A stretch of 64,000 nucleotides of DNA, taken from NCBI GenBank assembly GCA_000745135.1, contig JQNH01000001.1, positions 1,922,001 through 1,986,000 of the forward strand, read 5' to 3'. This DNA is from Rhizobiales bacterium YIM 77505 (GTDB lineage: Bacteria > Pseudomonadota > Alphaproteobacteria > Rhizobiales > Beijerinckiaceae). The translations under genes were made by a program, and so were the position numbers. The notes beneath the pieces are model-generated. The model saw only the letters and a list, made by a program, of their open reading frames with translations. It was not told the origin of the DNA and searched no databases. Below are positions 1 to 8,133 of the stretch, piece by piece (position 1 is the first letter of the stretch; each line of letters begins with the position of its first letter).

Positions 1-520
1 GGGAGATCCTGCCGCGCGGGCCGTCCGGGGAGTTGTGCAAGCCATAGACCTCGTCGCAAGGGAAGCGCTTGAAGAGGCCGTCGGCCAGCATGGCGCGGGC
101 GCCACCGAGCCCCTCCTCCGCCGGCTGGAAGATGAGGACGGCCGCACCGTCGAAGTCGCGGGTCTCGGCGAGGTAGCGCGCGGCACCGAGCAGGATCGTG
201 GTGTGCCCGTCATGGCCGCAGGCGTGCATCTTGCCCGGATGCTTGGAGCGGTAAGGAAGGTTCGTCGTCTCCTCGATCGGCAGGGCGTCCATGTCCGCCC
301 GAAGGCCGATTCTGCGCGCTCCGGGCCGCCCCTGCACGATGCCGACGACGCCGGTCTTGCCAAGGCCGCGATGGACCTCGATGCCCCAGCTTGCGAGCCG
401 CTCGGCGACCACCGCCGAAGTGCGCTCCTCCTCGAAGCCAAGCTCCGGATGGGCGTGGAGGTCGTGTCGGATCGCGACGAGTTCGTCAGCGTATTCGGAA
501 ATGCGCTCGATGATGGTCAT
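1..520 (-). CDS. M20-family amidohydrolase (hippurate hydrolase-like), partial
   Basis: This gene enters from the left edge, so only its N-terminal 173 or so residues are present. Read from the ATG at 520, the protein begins MTIIERISEYADELVAIRHD and shows the hallmark metal-binding motif HACGHDGHT near residue 107, RADMDALPIEE before it, and FQPAEEGLGGA near residue 139, whose Glu pair carries the catalytic base and a metal ligand in this family. These are features of the M20D group, which cleaves N-acyl amino acids such as hippurate or N-acetyl amino acids in the cytoplasm. It diverges from the dehydrogenase gene at 643, and the 122-bp gap must hold both promoters. The substrate cannot be told from the sequence. 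Confidence 0.9.
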   Translation of the reverse strand, partial: MTIIERISEYADELVAIRHDLHAHPELGFEEERTSAVVAERLASWGIEVHRGLGKTGVVGIVQGRPGARRIGLRADMDALPIEETTNLPYRSKHPGKMHACGHDGHTTILLGAARYLAETRDFDGAAVLIFQPAEEGLGGARAMLADGLFKRFPCDEVYGLHNSPDGPRGRIS

Positions 521-642
521 TGACGTCTTGGCCTCTCCGGCAAGGATCCAGATCCGCACGGAAACGCACGCGACGCAAGTTCAGACGCGATTGCGCAAGG
601 CCGAGGGGGCCGATAGGACGGCGCATCTGACGGAGGTTCACG

Positions 643-1611
643 ATGTTGCCGGGCAAGGATGAGCTGACGATCGGCTTCGCGCATGTGGCGTATCAGCTCC
701 AGAGCCGCTTCGACGCAAGGCAGACCGGCATTCGGAGCTTTCAGGTTCATTCTCTGGACGAGTTGCGGGCGCGTATCGGCGAGGTCGATGTGCTGGTGGT
801 CTCGGGCTTATGGCGCAACGACATGATCGAGGCCGCTCCGAAGTTGAGGTTCATCCAGTCGATCAGCGCCGGGGTCGACCAGTACGACAAGGGCCTGCTC
901 GCGGCGCGCGGGGTGCGTCTGGCGAGCGCGCAAGGGGCGAACGAGCGTGCCGTCGCCGAGCATGCCATGGCGCTCATCCTCGCGCTCGCCCGCCGGCTCC
1001 CGGAGGCGCGCGACCACCAGGCCAAGCGCCTCTGGCGCGGCATGGTGAGCGACTTCGCTCGCCGGGAGGACGAGCTGTCGGGCAAGACGCTCCTTATCGT
1101 CGGCCTTGGGCGCATCGGCGGGCGCTTGGCGCGGCTCGCCAAGGCCTTCGATATGACGGTGATGGGCGTAAGACGTGATCCGCGCGCCGGCCACGATGGC
1201 GCCGACTCGGTGCATGGCCTTGGCGAGCTTCACGCTCTCCTGCCCGAGGCCGATGTCGTGGCGCTCACCTGCCCGCTCACCCCCGAGACCGAGAAGCTCA
1301 TCGACGCACGGGCGCTTGCGCGCATGAAGCCGTCCGCGGTGCTCATCAATGTCGCCCGCGGCCGCGTGGTGGACGAGGCGGCTCTCATCGAGGCATTGGC
1401 CGCTGAGCGTCTCGCCGCCGCCGGGATCGACGTGACGGTCGAAGAACCTCTTCCTGCGGAGTCGCCCCTGTGGGGCTTCGAGAACGTGCTTGTGACGCCG
1501 CACACGGCCGGCGAGACACGCCGCTACGAGGACAACGTGCTCGACATCCTTCTGGAGAACCTTGATCGCCTCAGGCGCGGTGAGACGAGCCTGCGCAACC
1601 AGGTGGTCTGA
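643..1611 (+). CDS. D-isomer 2-hydroxyacid dehydrogenase
   Basis: A 322-residue NAD(P)-dependent dehydrogenase, likely cytoplasmic, that would interconvert a D-2-hydroxyacid and a 2-oxoacid. The Rossmann motif GLGRIGG is at about residues 154-160. The catalytic triad of the family is visible: Arg239 in NVARGRVVDEAAL, Glu268 in DVTVEEPLP and His287 in TPHTAGET. The N-terminal substrate domain contains SAGVDQYD, a typical loop. The ATG at 643 follows GGAGG with good spacing. Length is normal for the family. The gene is divergent from the M20 amidohydrolase, which fits a small catabolic pair, but the actual substrate (glyoxylate, hydroxypyruvate or other) is not readable from the sequence. Confidence 0.9.
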   Translation: MLPGKDELTIGFAHVAYQLQSRFDARQTGIRSFQVHSLDELRARIGEVDVLVVSGLWRNDMIEAAPKLRFIQSISAGVDQYDKGLLAARGVRLASAQGANERAVAEHAMALILALARRLPEARDHQAKRLWRGMVSDFARREDELSGKTLLIVGLGRIGGRLARLAKAFDMTVMGVRRDPRAGHDGADSVHGLGELHALLPEADVVALTCPLTPETEKLIDARALARMKPSAVLINVARGRVVDEAALIEALAAERLAAAGIDVTVEEPLPAESPLWGFENVLVTPHTAGETRRYEDNVLDILLENLDRLRRGETSLRNQVV

Positions 1612-1683
1612 CGAAGCGGCTGCGGCAACTCTCGTGGCGCGGTGTCCCGACTAGGCCCACGGCGGAGCATGATGGCGCATGCT

Positions 1684-2493
1684 CTATGAGACCGCAGCCG
1701 CCAGCCGCTCGAGGAAGGTCTCGAGCGCCTTCTCGGGCTCGACACCCTCCTCCGTCAAGGCCTTGATTCCCCATTGAGCCAGCACCGTCTCGCCGATCGG
1801 GTCCGGGCGGAGCATGAAGACATAAGAAGGCGGCCGATCCTTCTCGTAGCCGGACTCGCGCCAGGTCTTCCAAAGCCGGTGCAGGAGGAAGCGGATATTC
1901 AAATCGGAGAGGCTGTAGCCGACGAAGAGAATGGTGCGGCCAAGCGCGTCCGCCCGAAACTTGATGTCGAGGGGCGATTCGAAGGACAGGCGGTCGAGAT
2001 AGTCGGTCTCAGCGATGACGATCGACGTGTCGTCGTCGAAATCGCCGTGCAGCTTGATGATCTGAGTCACCCCTTCTTGCACCCGCGCCACGTCCTTGGC
2101 GTTGACGATCTTGGTGAACGTCTTGCCGTGCAGAGCGAAGGCTGTCTCGAGGTTGCGGTCGAAGTTCGTCGTATAGACGATCGGGAAGTCGAGATGGACG
2201 ATGAGCTCATGCACGCGCGACCGGCGCAGCTTCTCCTCCGGGATGCTCCAATGCCGATCCATCCAGCTTCGGAGAGGCCCGATGCTTCCTTCCTTCAGCC
2301 GATAGTACTCGGCAAGAGTGAAGTAGTTGGTGTTGGGATCGTCCGCGAGCGCGGGATCGAGCGCGAGCTCCCGCACCATATGCTCGATGAGGGTCTTCCA
2401 GGACGGCAGGCCGACCGTCATCGAGACCCCCGCCCCTGCGAAGAGGATCGCGCGTCGCTCCCGGACCGCCTTGACCAGGTGTTCATCCATCAT
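1684..2493 (-). CDS. Stand-alone SIR2-like domain protein
   Basis: A 269-residue protein that is almost entirely a SIR2-like NAD-binding fold (SIR2_2 type). FAGAGVSMTVGLPSW at about residues 18-32 is the NAD-binding GAG motif. YTTNFDRNLETAF near residue 110 carries the TN-D motif, and KLHGDFDDD near residue 146 holds the His expected to act in catalysis. FVGYSLSDLNIRFLL near residue 195 is also typical. In characterised relatives the domain hydrolyses NAD and often serves as the effector of anti-phage systems (for example ThsA, DSR, SIR2-APAZ). Here there is no partner domain or sensor gene beside it. It lies 85 bp downstream of the sugar permease genes on the same strand and convergent with the dehydrogenase. 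A housekeeping role remains possible. Confidence 0.8.
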   Translation of the reverse strand: MMDEHLVKAVRERRAILFAGAGVSMTVGLPSWKTLIEHMVRELALDPALADDPNTNYFTLAEYYRLKEGSIGPLRSWMDRHWSIPEEKLRRSRVHELIVHLDFPIVYTTNFDRNLETAFALHGKTFTKIVNAKDVARVQEGVTQIIKLHGDFDDDTSIVIAETDYLDRLSFESPLDIKFRADALGRTILFVGYSLSDLNIRFLLHRLWKTWRESGYEKDRPPSYVFMLRPDPIGETVLAQWGIKALTEEGVEPEKALETFLERLAAAVS

Positions 2494-2578
2494 CCAGCAC
2501 GCTCCCTGCCCGGCTACGATGCAGGGACAACGTTAAGGCTCGGCGGCCGGCTCCCTTTCGACGAACGCTCGAAGCAGG

Positions 2579-3493
2579 TCATCCCTTGGTGGCGCCGGCG
2601 GTGAGCCCGGCGATGTAGTAGTCCATCAGGAAGGCGTAGATGATGAGCGGCGGCGCGGCCCCGAGGAGCGCGCCCGCCATGATCTGCCCCCAGTTGAACA
2701 CATCGGCCTTGATGAGGGTCGTCGCGATGCCGACGCTGAGCACAAGCTGGTCCTGCGAGGTGGTGAAGGCGAGCGGATAGAGGAATTGCGCCCAGGCGAC
2801 CGTGAAAGCGAAGATGGTCGCTGCGATGATGCCCGGCAGAGCGACGGGGATGAAGATCTTCGTGAGCGTCTGCGTCCAGCTTGCTCCATCGATGAGCGCC
2901 GCCTCGTCCAGTTCTTTCGGGATCGAGGCGAAGTAGCCGATCATGATCCAGGTGCAGAACGGGACGGTGAGGGTCGGATAGAGCAAGAGCAGCACGTACC
3001 AGCGGTTGATGAGCTCGATGCCCGTCCAATCCCGGAAGGTTGCGAACATCTTGAACAGCGGGATGAACAGCAATGTTTCGGGGATCAGGTAGGTCAGGAA
3101 CACTCCGGTGGCGAGGACGCCAGACCCCCAAAACCTCATGCGCGACAGCGCGAACGCGGCCGGCACGCTGATCAGCATGGTGATCACCACCGTGAGCACC
3201 GCCACCAGCGCCGAATTCTTGAAGAAGGTCAGGAACAGCGGCGACGTGAGAAGCTCAATGAAGTTCGACAGGGTCGGATGGTAGACCCACCAGGGGTTCG
3301 TCGCGGCTGAAATCTCGTTCGAGGTCTTCAGCCCCGTGATCAACATGTAGATCGGCGGCATAAGTGCGAAGGCCGCAAAGAGGGTGAGGAAGACATAGGC
3401 CCAGCGCAGCGCCCATCGGCGGTCGCCGGCGACGGCGCCGCGGTCCGCTTCCGCCGGCGCGGTCATCGATGTTTGAAGCGCCTCGGCCGCCAT
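2579..3493 (-). CDS. Carbohydrate ABC transporter permease, MalG type
   Basis: A 304-residue inner-membrane permease. A first transmembrane segment (WAYVFLTLFAAFALMPPIYML) follows an N-terminal cytoplasmic stretch of about 40 residues, and five more follow. The EAA loop that docks the ATPase is visible as ELDEAALIDGASWTQTL, with the conserved EAA---G pattern. The start at 3493 is chosen because its ATG shares one base with the TGA stop of the upstream permease (TGATG), a coupled arrangement. The open frame runs further upstream, but that part is the antisense image of the other permease. No ATP-binding gene is present in the operon, so a shared or distant ATPase is needed. The sugar is unknown. 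Confidence 0.9.
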   Translation of the reverse strand: MAAEALQTSMTAPAEADRGAVAGDRRWALRWAYVFLTLFAAFALMPPIYMLITGLKTSNEISAATNPWWVYHPTLSNFIELLTSPLFLTFFKNSALVAVLTVVITMLISVPAAFALSRMRFWGSGVLATGVFLTYLIPETLLFIPLFKMFATFRDWTGIELINRWYVLLLLYPTLTVPFCTWIMIGYFASIPKELDEAALIDGASWTQTLTKIFIPVALPGIIAATIFAFTVAWAQFLYPLAFTTSQDQLVLSVGIATTLIKADVFNWGQIMAGALLGAAPPLIIYAFLMDYYIAGLTAGATKG

Positions 3494-4428
3494 CACATGC
3501 GCTCCCCACGCTTGTTGATATCCCTCAGGATGAAAACCGCGGCGACCGTCAGGATCGGCACCATGAACAGCGAGATCGCCGCCCCGAGCGGAATGTCGCC
3601 GCCCTCGATGCCGAGCTTGAAGGCCCAGGTGGCAAAGACATGGGTCTGATCGATGGGCCCGCCCGCGGTGAGAATACGGACGATGTCGAAGTTGGCGAAG
3701 GTGACGATCAGGGAAAAGAGGGTGGTAATGGCGATGATGTTCCGCATCATCGGAATGGTGATGTACCAGAGTCGCTGCCACCAGCTCGCGCCGTCGATGG
3801 CCGCGACCTCGTAAAGCTCCGCCGGCACCGATTTGAGCGCGGCGAGATACATGATCATGAAGAAGGGGGCGCCGATCCAGACATTGACGAGGATGACCGA
3901 GAAGCGCGCCCAGAGCGCATCACCGGTCCACGGCACCGGCTCACCACCCAAATTCACGATGATCCAGTTGAACGCCGAATAGGACGGGTCGAAGAGCCAA
4001 AGCCAAGCCAGGGTCGACAGCGCTGGCGGAATGACCCACGGCACCAGCAGCATGCCACGCCATTTGCGCTGACCTTCGGCGGGAAGCGTGTGCACGAGGT
4101 GGGCGACGATGAAGCCGATTAGCGCTTTGAAGATGACGGCGGTGACGGCGAAGATGCAGGACTGCTTCACCACCATCCAGAAGGTTTCGCGCGTGAACAG
4201 AAAGGTGAAATTCGCCAGCCCGACGAAGCGGTCCATGCGCTTGGAGAGCATGGCGAGATAGATGGAATAGAAGGCGGGATAGACCACGAGGACCGCGATC
4301 AGGAGGATCAACGGCAGCGTGAAGAAGAACGCGACGGTCGACTTCTGCTGAAAGAACTGGCGCCACGTGGACCGCGGCCGCACCGTCACCGCGAAGGCGG
4401 ATCGGTCTCGAACGGCAATCTCTGACAT
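3493..4428 (-). CDS. Carbohydrate ABC transporter permease, MalF/UgpA type
   Basis: A 311-residue inner-membrane permease with six predicted membrane segments, the first being TVAFFFTLPLILLIAVLVVYPAF near residue 31. The EAA motif reads ELYEVAAIDGASWWQRL near residue 215. It is the second gene of the importer operon, following the binding-protein gene after a 159-bp spacer that contains a strong hairpin, and its stop overlaps the start of the second permease. The pair with a long periplasmic binding protein fits the CUT1 family for oligosaccharides, polyols or glycerol-3-phosphate. Specificity cannot be read from the sequence. Confidence 0.9.
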   Translation of the reverse strand: MSEIAVRDRSAFAVTVRPRSTWRQFFQQKSTVAFFFTLPLILLIAVLVVYPAFYSIYLAMLSKRMDRFVGLANFTFLFTRETFWMVVKQSCIFAVTAVIFKALIGFIVAHLVHTLPAEGQRKWRGMLLVPWVIPPALSTLAWLWLFDPSYSAFNWIIVNLGGEPVPWTGDALWARFSVILVNVWIGAPFFMIMYLAALKSVPAELYEVAAIDGASWWQRLWYITIPMMRNIIAITTLFSLIVTFANFDIVRILTAGGPIDQTHVFATWAFKLGIEGGDIPLGAAISLFMVPILTVAAVFILRDINKRGERM

Positions 4429-4444
4429 CTCGGACTCCGGGTCG

Positions 4445-4473
4445 TCCCGGAGGCGCCTTTGGCGCCTCCGGGA
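4445..4473 (-). promoter_or_regulatory. Intra-operon hairpin between binding protein and permease genes
   Basis: A perfect 13-bp inverted repeat with a three-base loop lies between the binding-protein gene and the first permease gene. The arms are TCCCGGAGGCGCC and its complement. There is no T-run, so it is unlikely to be a full terminator. In binding-protein operons such structures usually stabilise the upstream message and reduce downstream expression. It may also belong to a family of short mobile palindromes. Confidence 0.6.
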
Positions 4474-4587
4474 TCCAGAAACGATGCGGCGGTCCAGAAG
4501 GCGCGGACCGAGCAGGGCTTGCTCGCCAGGGTCGCCGCTTCTGAGCCCCGGAGCCGCGGAACGGCTTCCGGGACGACACGCCGAACG

Positions 4588-5925
4588 TCAGCCGCGCATG
4601 AATCCTTCGACCTCGCTCTCGGCCCAAGCCAGGGTTCGTTCGAGCGGCTCGCCCTGGAGATGCCGCGCGACCATCTTTGTCATCACCGCTTGGCTGTAGA
4701 TCTGGAAAGCGATGGCCGGGGGCGCCGGCGCCGCCGCAATGGACAGCGTCTGGTGGTTGTGCGGATTGGGATAGTGGTAGAGGGTGCCCTTGGGCGGCCC
4801 CTCCTCGGCCCAGGTCTTGAGCGTCGTGAGCTTGTCATAGGCCGGCAAGTCGTAGCCGCCGCTTGCCGCCACCATCTTGGCAATGGCGTCATGGGTGGAG
4901 AGAGCCAACAACAGGCTCTTTGCGGCCGACTTGTTCTTCGAGAAGCTCCAGATGCCCCAGAAGTACGGCAGGAACGGCGCATAGCGGCCGTTGGGTCCAG
5001 CCGGCATGCCGTGGGTCCAGCACTGCTCGGCGATTTGAGGGGCGTCGCGCTTCGCCACCGCCCAGGCGCTCGGCGGATTGCAGATAAGGGCGCCGCGGCC
5101 GGACACCAGCCATTTGTTGTTGGAAGCGTCGTCCCAGGCTGGCGCGTCGGCCGGGAGGAAAGAGGCAAGCCGCTTGTAGTAGTCCATGGCCTTGCGGACA
5201 TTGTCCGACTTGACGGTGATCTTGCCGTTCTTGTCCACGAGCTCGGCGCCGAAGGACTGGAAGATGGCCCCCGCCGTGTCGACGGAATCGGTCGTTTGGC
5301 CGAGCCCGATCCCGAACGGCACGCCGGCCTTGTGGCAGGCCTCGGCCGCCCTGAGGAACGTGTCCATATTCCACTGCTCGGCCTTCGGCGGCTCGCCTGC
5401 AGGATACATGGCCTGAACGTCGATGCCGGCGTGCTGCTTCATCAGATCGATGCGGGAACATGGGCCCTTGATCTGGCTTCCCACCGTTGCCGGAACGGCG
5501 AGCCACTTGTCCTTGGCTTTCCCGAGGTATTCGACCGTTCCGTTGACGTTGCCGTTCTGCTTGATGAGCTCCGCCATGACGTCGTTGACGGGCTCGAGCT
5601 GGTCGGCGTGCTGATGAGGCCACCAGGTCGGGAAGGCGAAGATGTCATGGCCCGACTTCGCCTGCGCCTCGGCGGCGATGGTCAAAAGGTTCTTGTTTCC
5701 CTGCGACGTGATGAAATCCATCTTCACGTCGACCTTTTCCTTTTCCGCCCAGGCGCGGACGACGTCCTCCGTCGCCTTGTTGGCGCCTGGCACCCAGTGA
5801 TCCCAGAATCCAACCGACAGGCTGCCGGCCGCATGGGCATGCCGGACATAAGGCGCAGCGACAAAGGCCGACGCGGCTGCAGTCGTCGCCAGAAGCTGGC
5901 GCCGCGTAAGGTAGTGTTTCGCCAT
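4588..5925 (-). CDS. Extracellular solute-binding protein of a sugar ABC importer
   Basis: A 445-residue family 1 type binding protein. The N-terminus MAKHYLTRRQLLATTAAAS carries a twin-arginine pattern (TRRQLL) followed by a hydrophobic stretch and a likely cleavage after AHA near residue 32, so the folded protein is probably exported by the Tat system. SVGFWDHWVPGANKA opens the mature protein, and the length and overall pattern match CUT1 binding proteins. It is the first gene of the importer operon. The ATG at 5925 follows GGAGGAAACCTCG, a good ribosome-binding site. The ligand is unknown; tryptophan-rich stretches (FPTWWPHQ near residue 100) would fit a carbohydrate ligand. Confidence 0.9.
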   Translation of the reverse strand: MAKHYLTRRQLLATTAAASAFVAAPYVRHAHAAGSLSVGFWDHWVPGANKATEDVVRAWAEKEKVDVKMDFITSQGNKNLLTIAAEAQAKSGHDIFAFPTWWPHQHADQLEPVNDVMAELIKQNGNVNGTVEYLGKAKDKWLAVPATVGSQIKGPCSRIDLMKQHAGIDVQAMYPAGEPPKAEQWNMDTFLRAAEACHKAGVPFGIGLGQTTDSVDTAGAIFQSFGAELVDKNGKITVKSDNVRKAMDYYKRLASFLPADAPAWDDASNNKWLVSGRGALICNPPSAWAVAKRDAPQIAEQCWTHGMPAGPNGRYAPFLPYFWGIWSFSKNKSAAKSLLLALSTHDAIAKMVAASGGYDLPAYDKLTTLKTWAEEGPPKGTLYHYPNPHNHQTLSIAAAPAPPAIAFQIYSQAVMTKMVARHLQGEPLERTLAWAESEVEGFMRG

Positions 5926-6197
5926 CGAGGTTTCCTCCCGCTGTGGTCCACTGATCGAGGACTTGCGTAGCGCCCCGGCCCTCGCCCCCAGTTCTTTGTT
6001 ATCGTGTCGAGGAGCAGCGACGCCTATCGTGTTGCTTTGCGTCTCCTATGTACTCACGTCGCCACTCATCCTCTACGATCCCGAGCAAAGCGCAAGAGGT
6101 TGGCGCAGCACCACGCCTGCAGCCGGGCCGAACACCGCGCTGGCGAGGAGAGCGGAGGGCGGGCGCCTGTCGGCGCTGCCAACAAAGGAGGTGCCAG

Positions 6198-7124
6198 TCA
6201 GACAGGCCTGTGGAGCTGGAATGCCAGCCCGTCCCAGAAGCGGAACGGCCGCTCTCCCGACCGCAGGACGGTGAGGCCGTGCCTTGCAGCGAAGGAGGCC
6301 ATATCGGCGCGGTCCGACTCCGGGTTGCCGCGATAGGAGACGTTCAGCACGACGAGATCGCCGCCGGGGCGCAACAACCGCGCAGCTTCAGCGACATGCA
6401 CCTCAACGAGACCAAGCCCCACGCTCGTAAGATAGGGAAAGACGTCGACGGCCAGAATGAGGTCAAAAGCCCGATCGGGGAAGGCGGCGAGGTCGCGCCC
6501 CGAGGTCTGGACCAGGAGAACGTTCGACAATCCAGCGCAGCGCTCCAGCGCCACGGCAAGCATGCGGCGTGAAATATCGATGCCGACCACGATGCCGACA
6601 TCAGGGGAGACCAGCTTTGCCACACGCCCGATGCCGCAACCGATGTCGAGGACGACGCGCCCGCCCTTGAGCAATCCCCAGCCTCTCAGGCAATCGAAGA
6701 CCTCCGCCGTCGCAGCATTCAGGAGCGCGGGATCGCCGAGCGAATAGAGCGCGACGCTTGCCTCTGCCGAGGCCTTGGCCGCCCGGTCGAAGGCGCGCGC
6801 CCAATAAGCGACGCCGCCTCCTCCCATGGCCGCGCCATGCTCCGCAGCCTCCGCCAACACGGCGGAGACGAGTTCGCGTGCGGCCGGATGCTCATCGATC
6901 AGGCGACGGAGTTCTTCCAGCCGAGCTCTTGCCGCTCCCCCGAGCAGCGCGCTTGCCAGCCCTACCTCCACTGCGGCGATAGCCCGCTCGAGGGCTGCCT
7001 CCGATGATGCGGAGAGGAGATGCATGGCGGCGACGTTGGCCGGGAGCACACCCTCGGCACAGCCGGCGAGCGCCTCGCGAAGTGGCGCGGGCAGGCCTGC
7101 AAGCCACGCCTCCTGCTCAAGCAT
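6198..7124 (-). CDS. Class I SAM-dependent methyltransferase with N-terminal helical region
   Basis: A 308-residue protein. The first 120 residues or so are alanine- and leucine-rich and likely helical. The C-terminal part is a class I methyltransferase: VLDIGCGIGRVAKLV (motif I, SAM binding), GIDISRRML (motif II), and FDLILAVDVFPYL (motif IV region). The start at 7124 overlaps the stop of the upstream gene as ATGCTTGA; an ATG at 7136 is an alternative. It is the last gene of a four-gene coupled cassette with a deacetylase, a glycosyltransferase and an acyltransferase-like protein, so it likely methylates the product of that cassette. The acceptor is unknown. Confidence 0.85.
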   Translation of the reverse strand: MLEQEAWLAGLPAPLREALAGCAEGVLPANVAAMHLLSASSEAALERAIAAVEVGLASALLGGAARARLEELRRLIDEHPAARELVSAVLAEAAEHGAAMGGGGVAYWARAFDRAAKASAEASVALYSLGDPALLNAATAEVFDCLRGWGLLKGGRVVLDIGCGIGRVAKLVSPDVGIVVGIDISRRMLAVALERCAGLSNVLLVQTSGRDLAAFPDRAFDLILAVDVFPYLTSVGLGLVEVHVAEAARLLRPGGDLVVLNVSYRGNPESDRADMASFAARHGLTVLRSGERPFRFWDGLAFQLHRPV

Positions 7125-8133
7125 GGGACTCGGCATGGGCCGGCTGACGGATGACGCAGCGCTGGTTCCAGCGATCAACCGCGCCCCACTCATATTTGTA
7201 AGCCTCCTGGCCACGCAGGAAATGGAACTCGCGCGCACCCTCCCGATAGGCCTCCAAAATGGCGTGATGGATCAGAAGAGTGCCCGGGCTCTCGAAGGCG
7301 AACTCCGGATCAAAGCCGCCAAGATAGGCAAAGGCGCGGCCCGCATGATGGAAGCCGTAGTAGATGCCGCGCATGCGCCCGTCCAAACGGAGCCCGTAGA
7401 GACGGACAAGACCCGCTCGCGTCAGCCCCTCCGCCGCCTCCCGATGAAATGCGCGCACACGCTCCTCCGCCAGGACGCCACCCTCGCCACGGCTCTCCCA
7501 TCGCGCCGCGTGCAGGCGGAACAGCTCTTCCATGAAGGCGCGCACCTCCTCCGGGCGAGCCTGGACGATCTCGAAAGCCCCCCGGCGGGCCATGCGGTTT
7601 CGCGCCATGCGCAGCTTCCGCAGCCGCCTTGCCGGCACACTTGCCTCAATGCCTGCGGGCAGGAGTGTCAGGACGGGGCAGGCGCTGTGAGGCGACCACC
7701 CGGCGTCGCAGGCAGCGGGAGCCAAGAGGCCAAGGGCCGAGGCGTCAGGCGGCAGTTCCTCGAGGTCCCATCGGTCCCACAGATCTCCGCGACCCATCAC
7801 ATGGGCGACAATCGCCCTGCCCGCCTCGATCTTGAAGTCCGGGTCGAGGAGGACATCGAGGTAATCGCTGAGCGACATACCCAGGGGCAGGATCCTGCGG
7901 CCGAACGGCCCCTCCTCGATGTAGAACGGCGCCATACCGACGAGCCGTCCGGCCTGTCTCACCAAGACCGTGAACAAGGAGCCCGGCGCGAAATGCCGCC
8001 ACCAGGAAAGAAGCCATGCCGGGGCCTGGAAGGGGGTGGCGGCCGGCGAACGCTGCCAGAGGTCGCACCATTCCGGCCCGAGCGCTGCGAGCGCTGCCCC
8101 GTCGCGGATTTCCTCGGTTTGCAGGCTGCTCAT
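7117..8133 (-). CDS. CelD/FemAB-like GNAT-fold acyltransferase
   Basis: A 338-residue protein of the CelD/BcsL group (Acetyltransf_6). Key parts are LHAARWESRGEGG near residue 211, a core GNAT segment RLYGLRLDGRMRGIYYGFHHAGRAFAYLGGFDPEF (about 247-281, given here by its ends), and the closing ESPGTLLIHHAILEA and FHFLRGQEAYKYEWGA. Proteins of this group transfer acyl or aminoacyl groups and often sit in polysaccharide or glycoconjugate loci. The start overlaps the stop of the glycosyltransferase by four bases (ATGA) and its own stop overlaps the methyltransferase start, so it is co-translated with both. The substrate is unknown. Confidence 0.85.
   Translation of the reverse strand: MSSLQTEEIRDGAALAALGPEWCDLWQRSPAATPFQAPAWLLSWWRHFAPGSLFTVLVRQAGRLVGMAPFYIEEGPFGRRILPLGMSLSDYLDVLLDPDFKIEAGRAIVAHVMGRGDLWDRWDLEELPPDASALGLLAPAACDAGWSPHSACPVLTLLPAGIEASVPARRLRKLRMARNRMARRGAFEIVQARPEEVRAFMEELFRLHAARWESRGEGGVLAEERVRAFHREAAEGLTRAGLVRLYGLRLDGRMRGIYYGFHHAGRAFAYLGGFDPEFAFESPGTLLIHHAILEAYREGAREFHFLRGQEAYKYEWGAVDRWNQRCVIRQPAHAESHA

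Noticed and set aside
1684-2493. A multi-gene defence island around the SIR2-like gene
   Set aside because: Neighbouring genes are metabolic and transport genes; no restriction, argonaute, TIR or reverse transcriptase gene is nearby.
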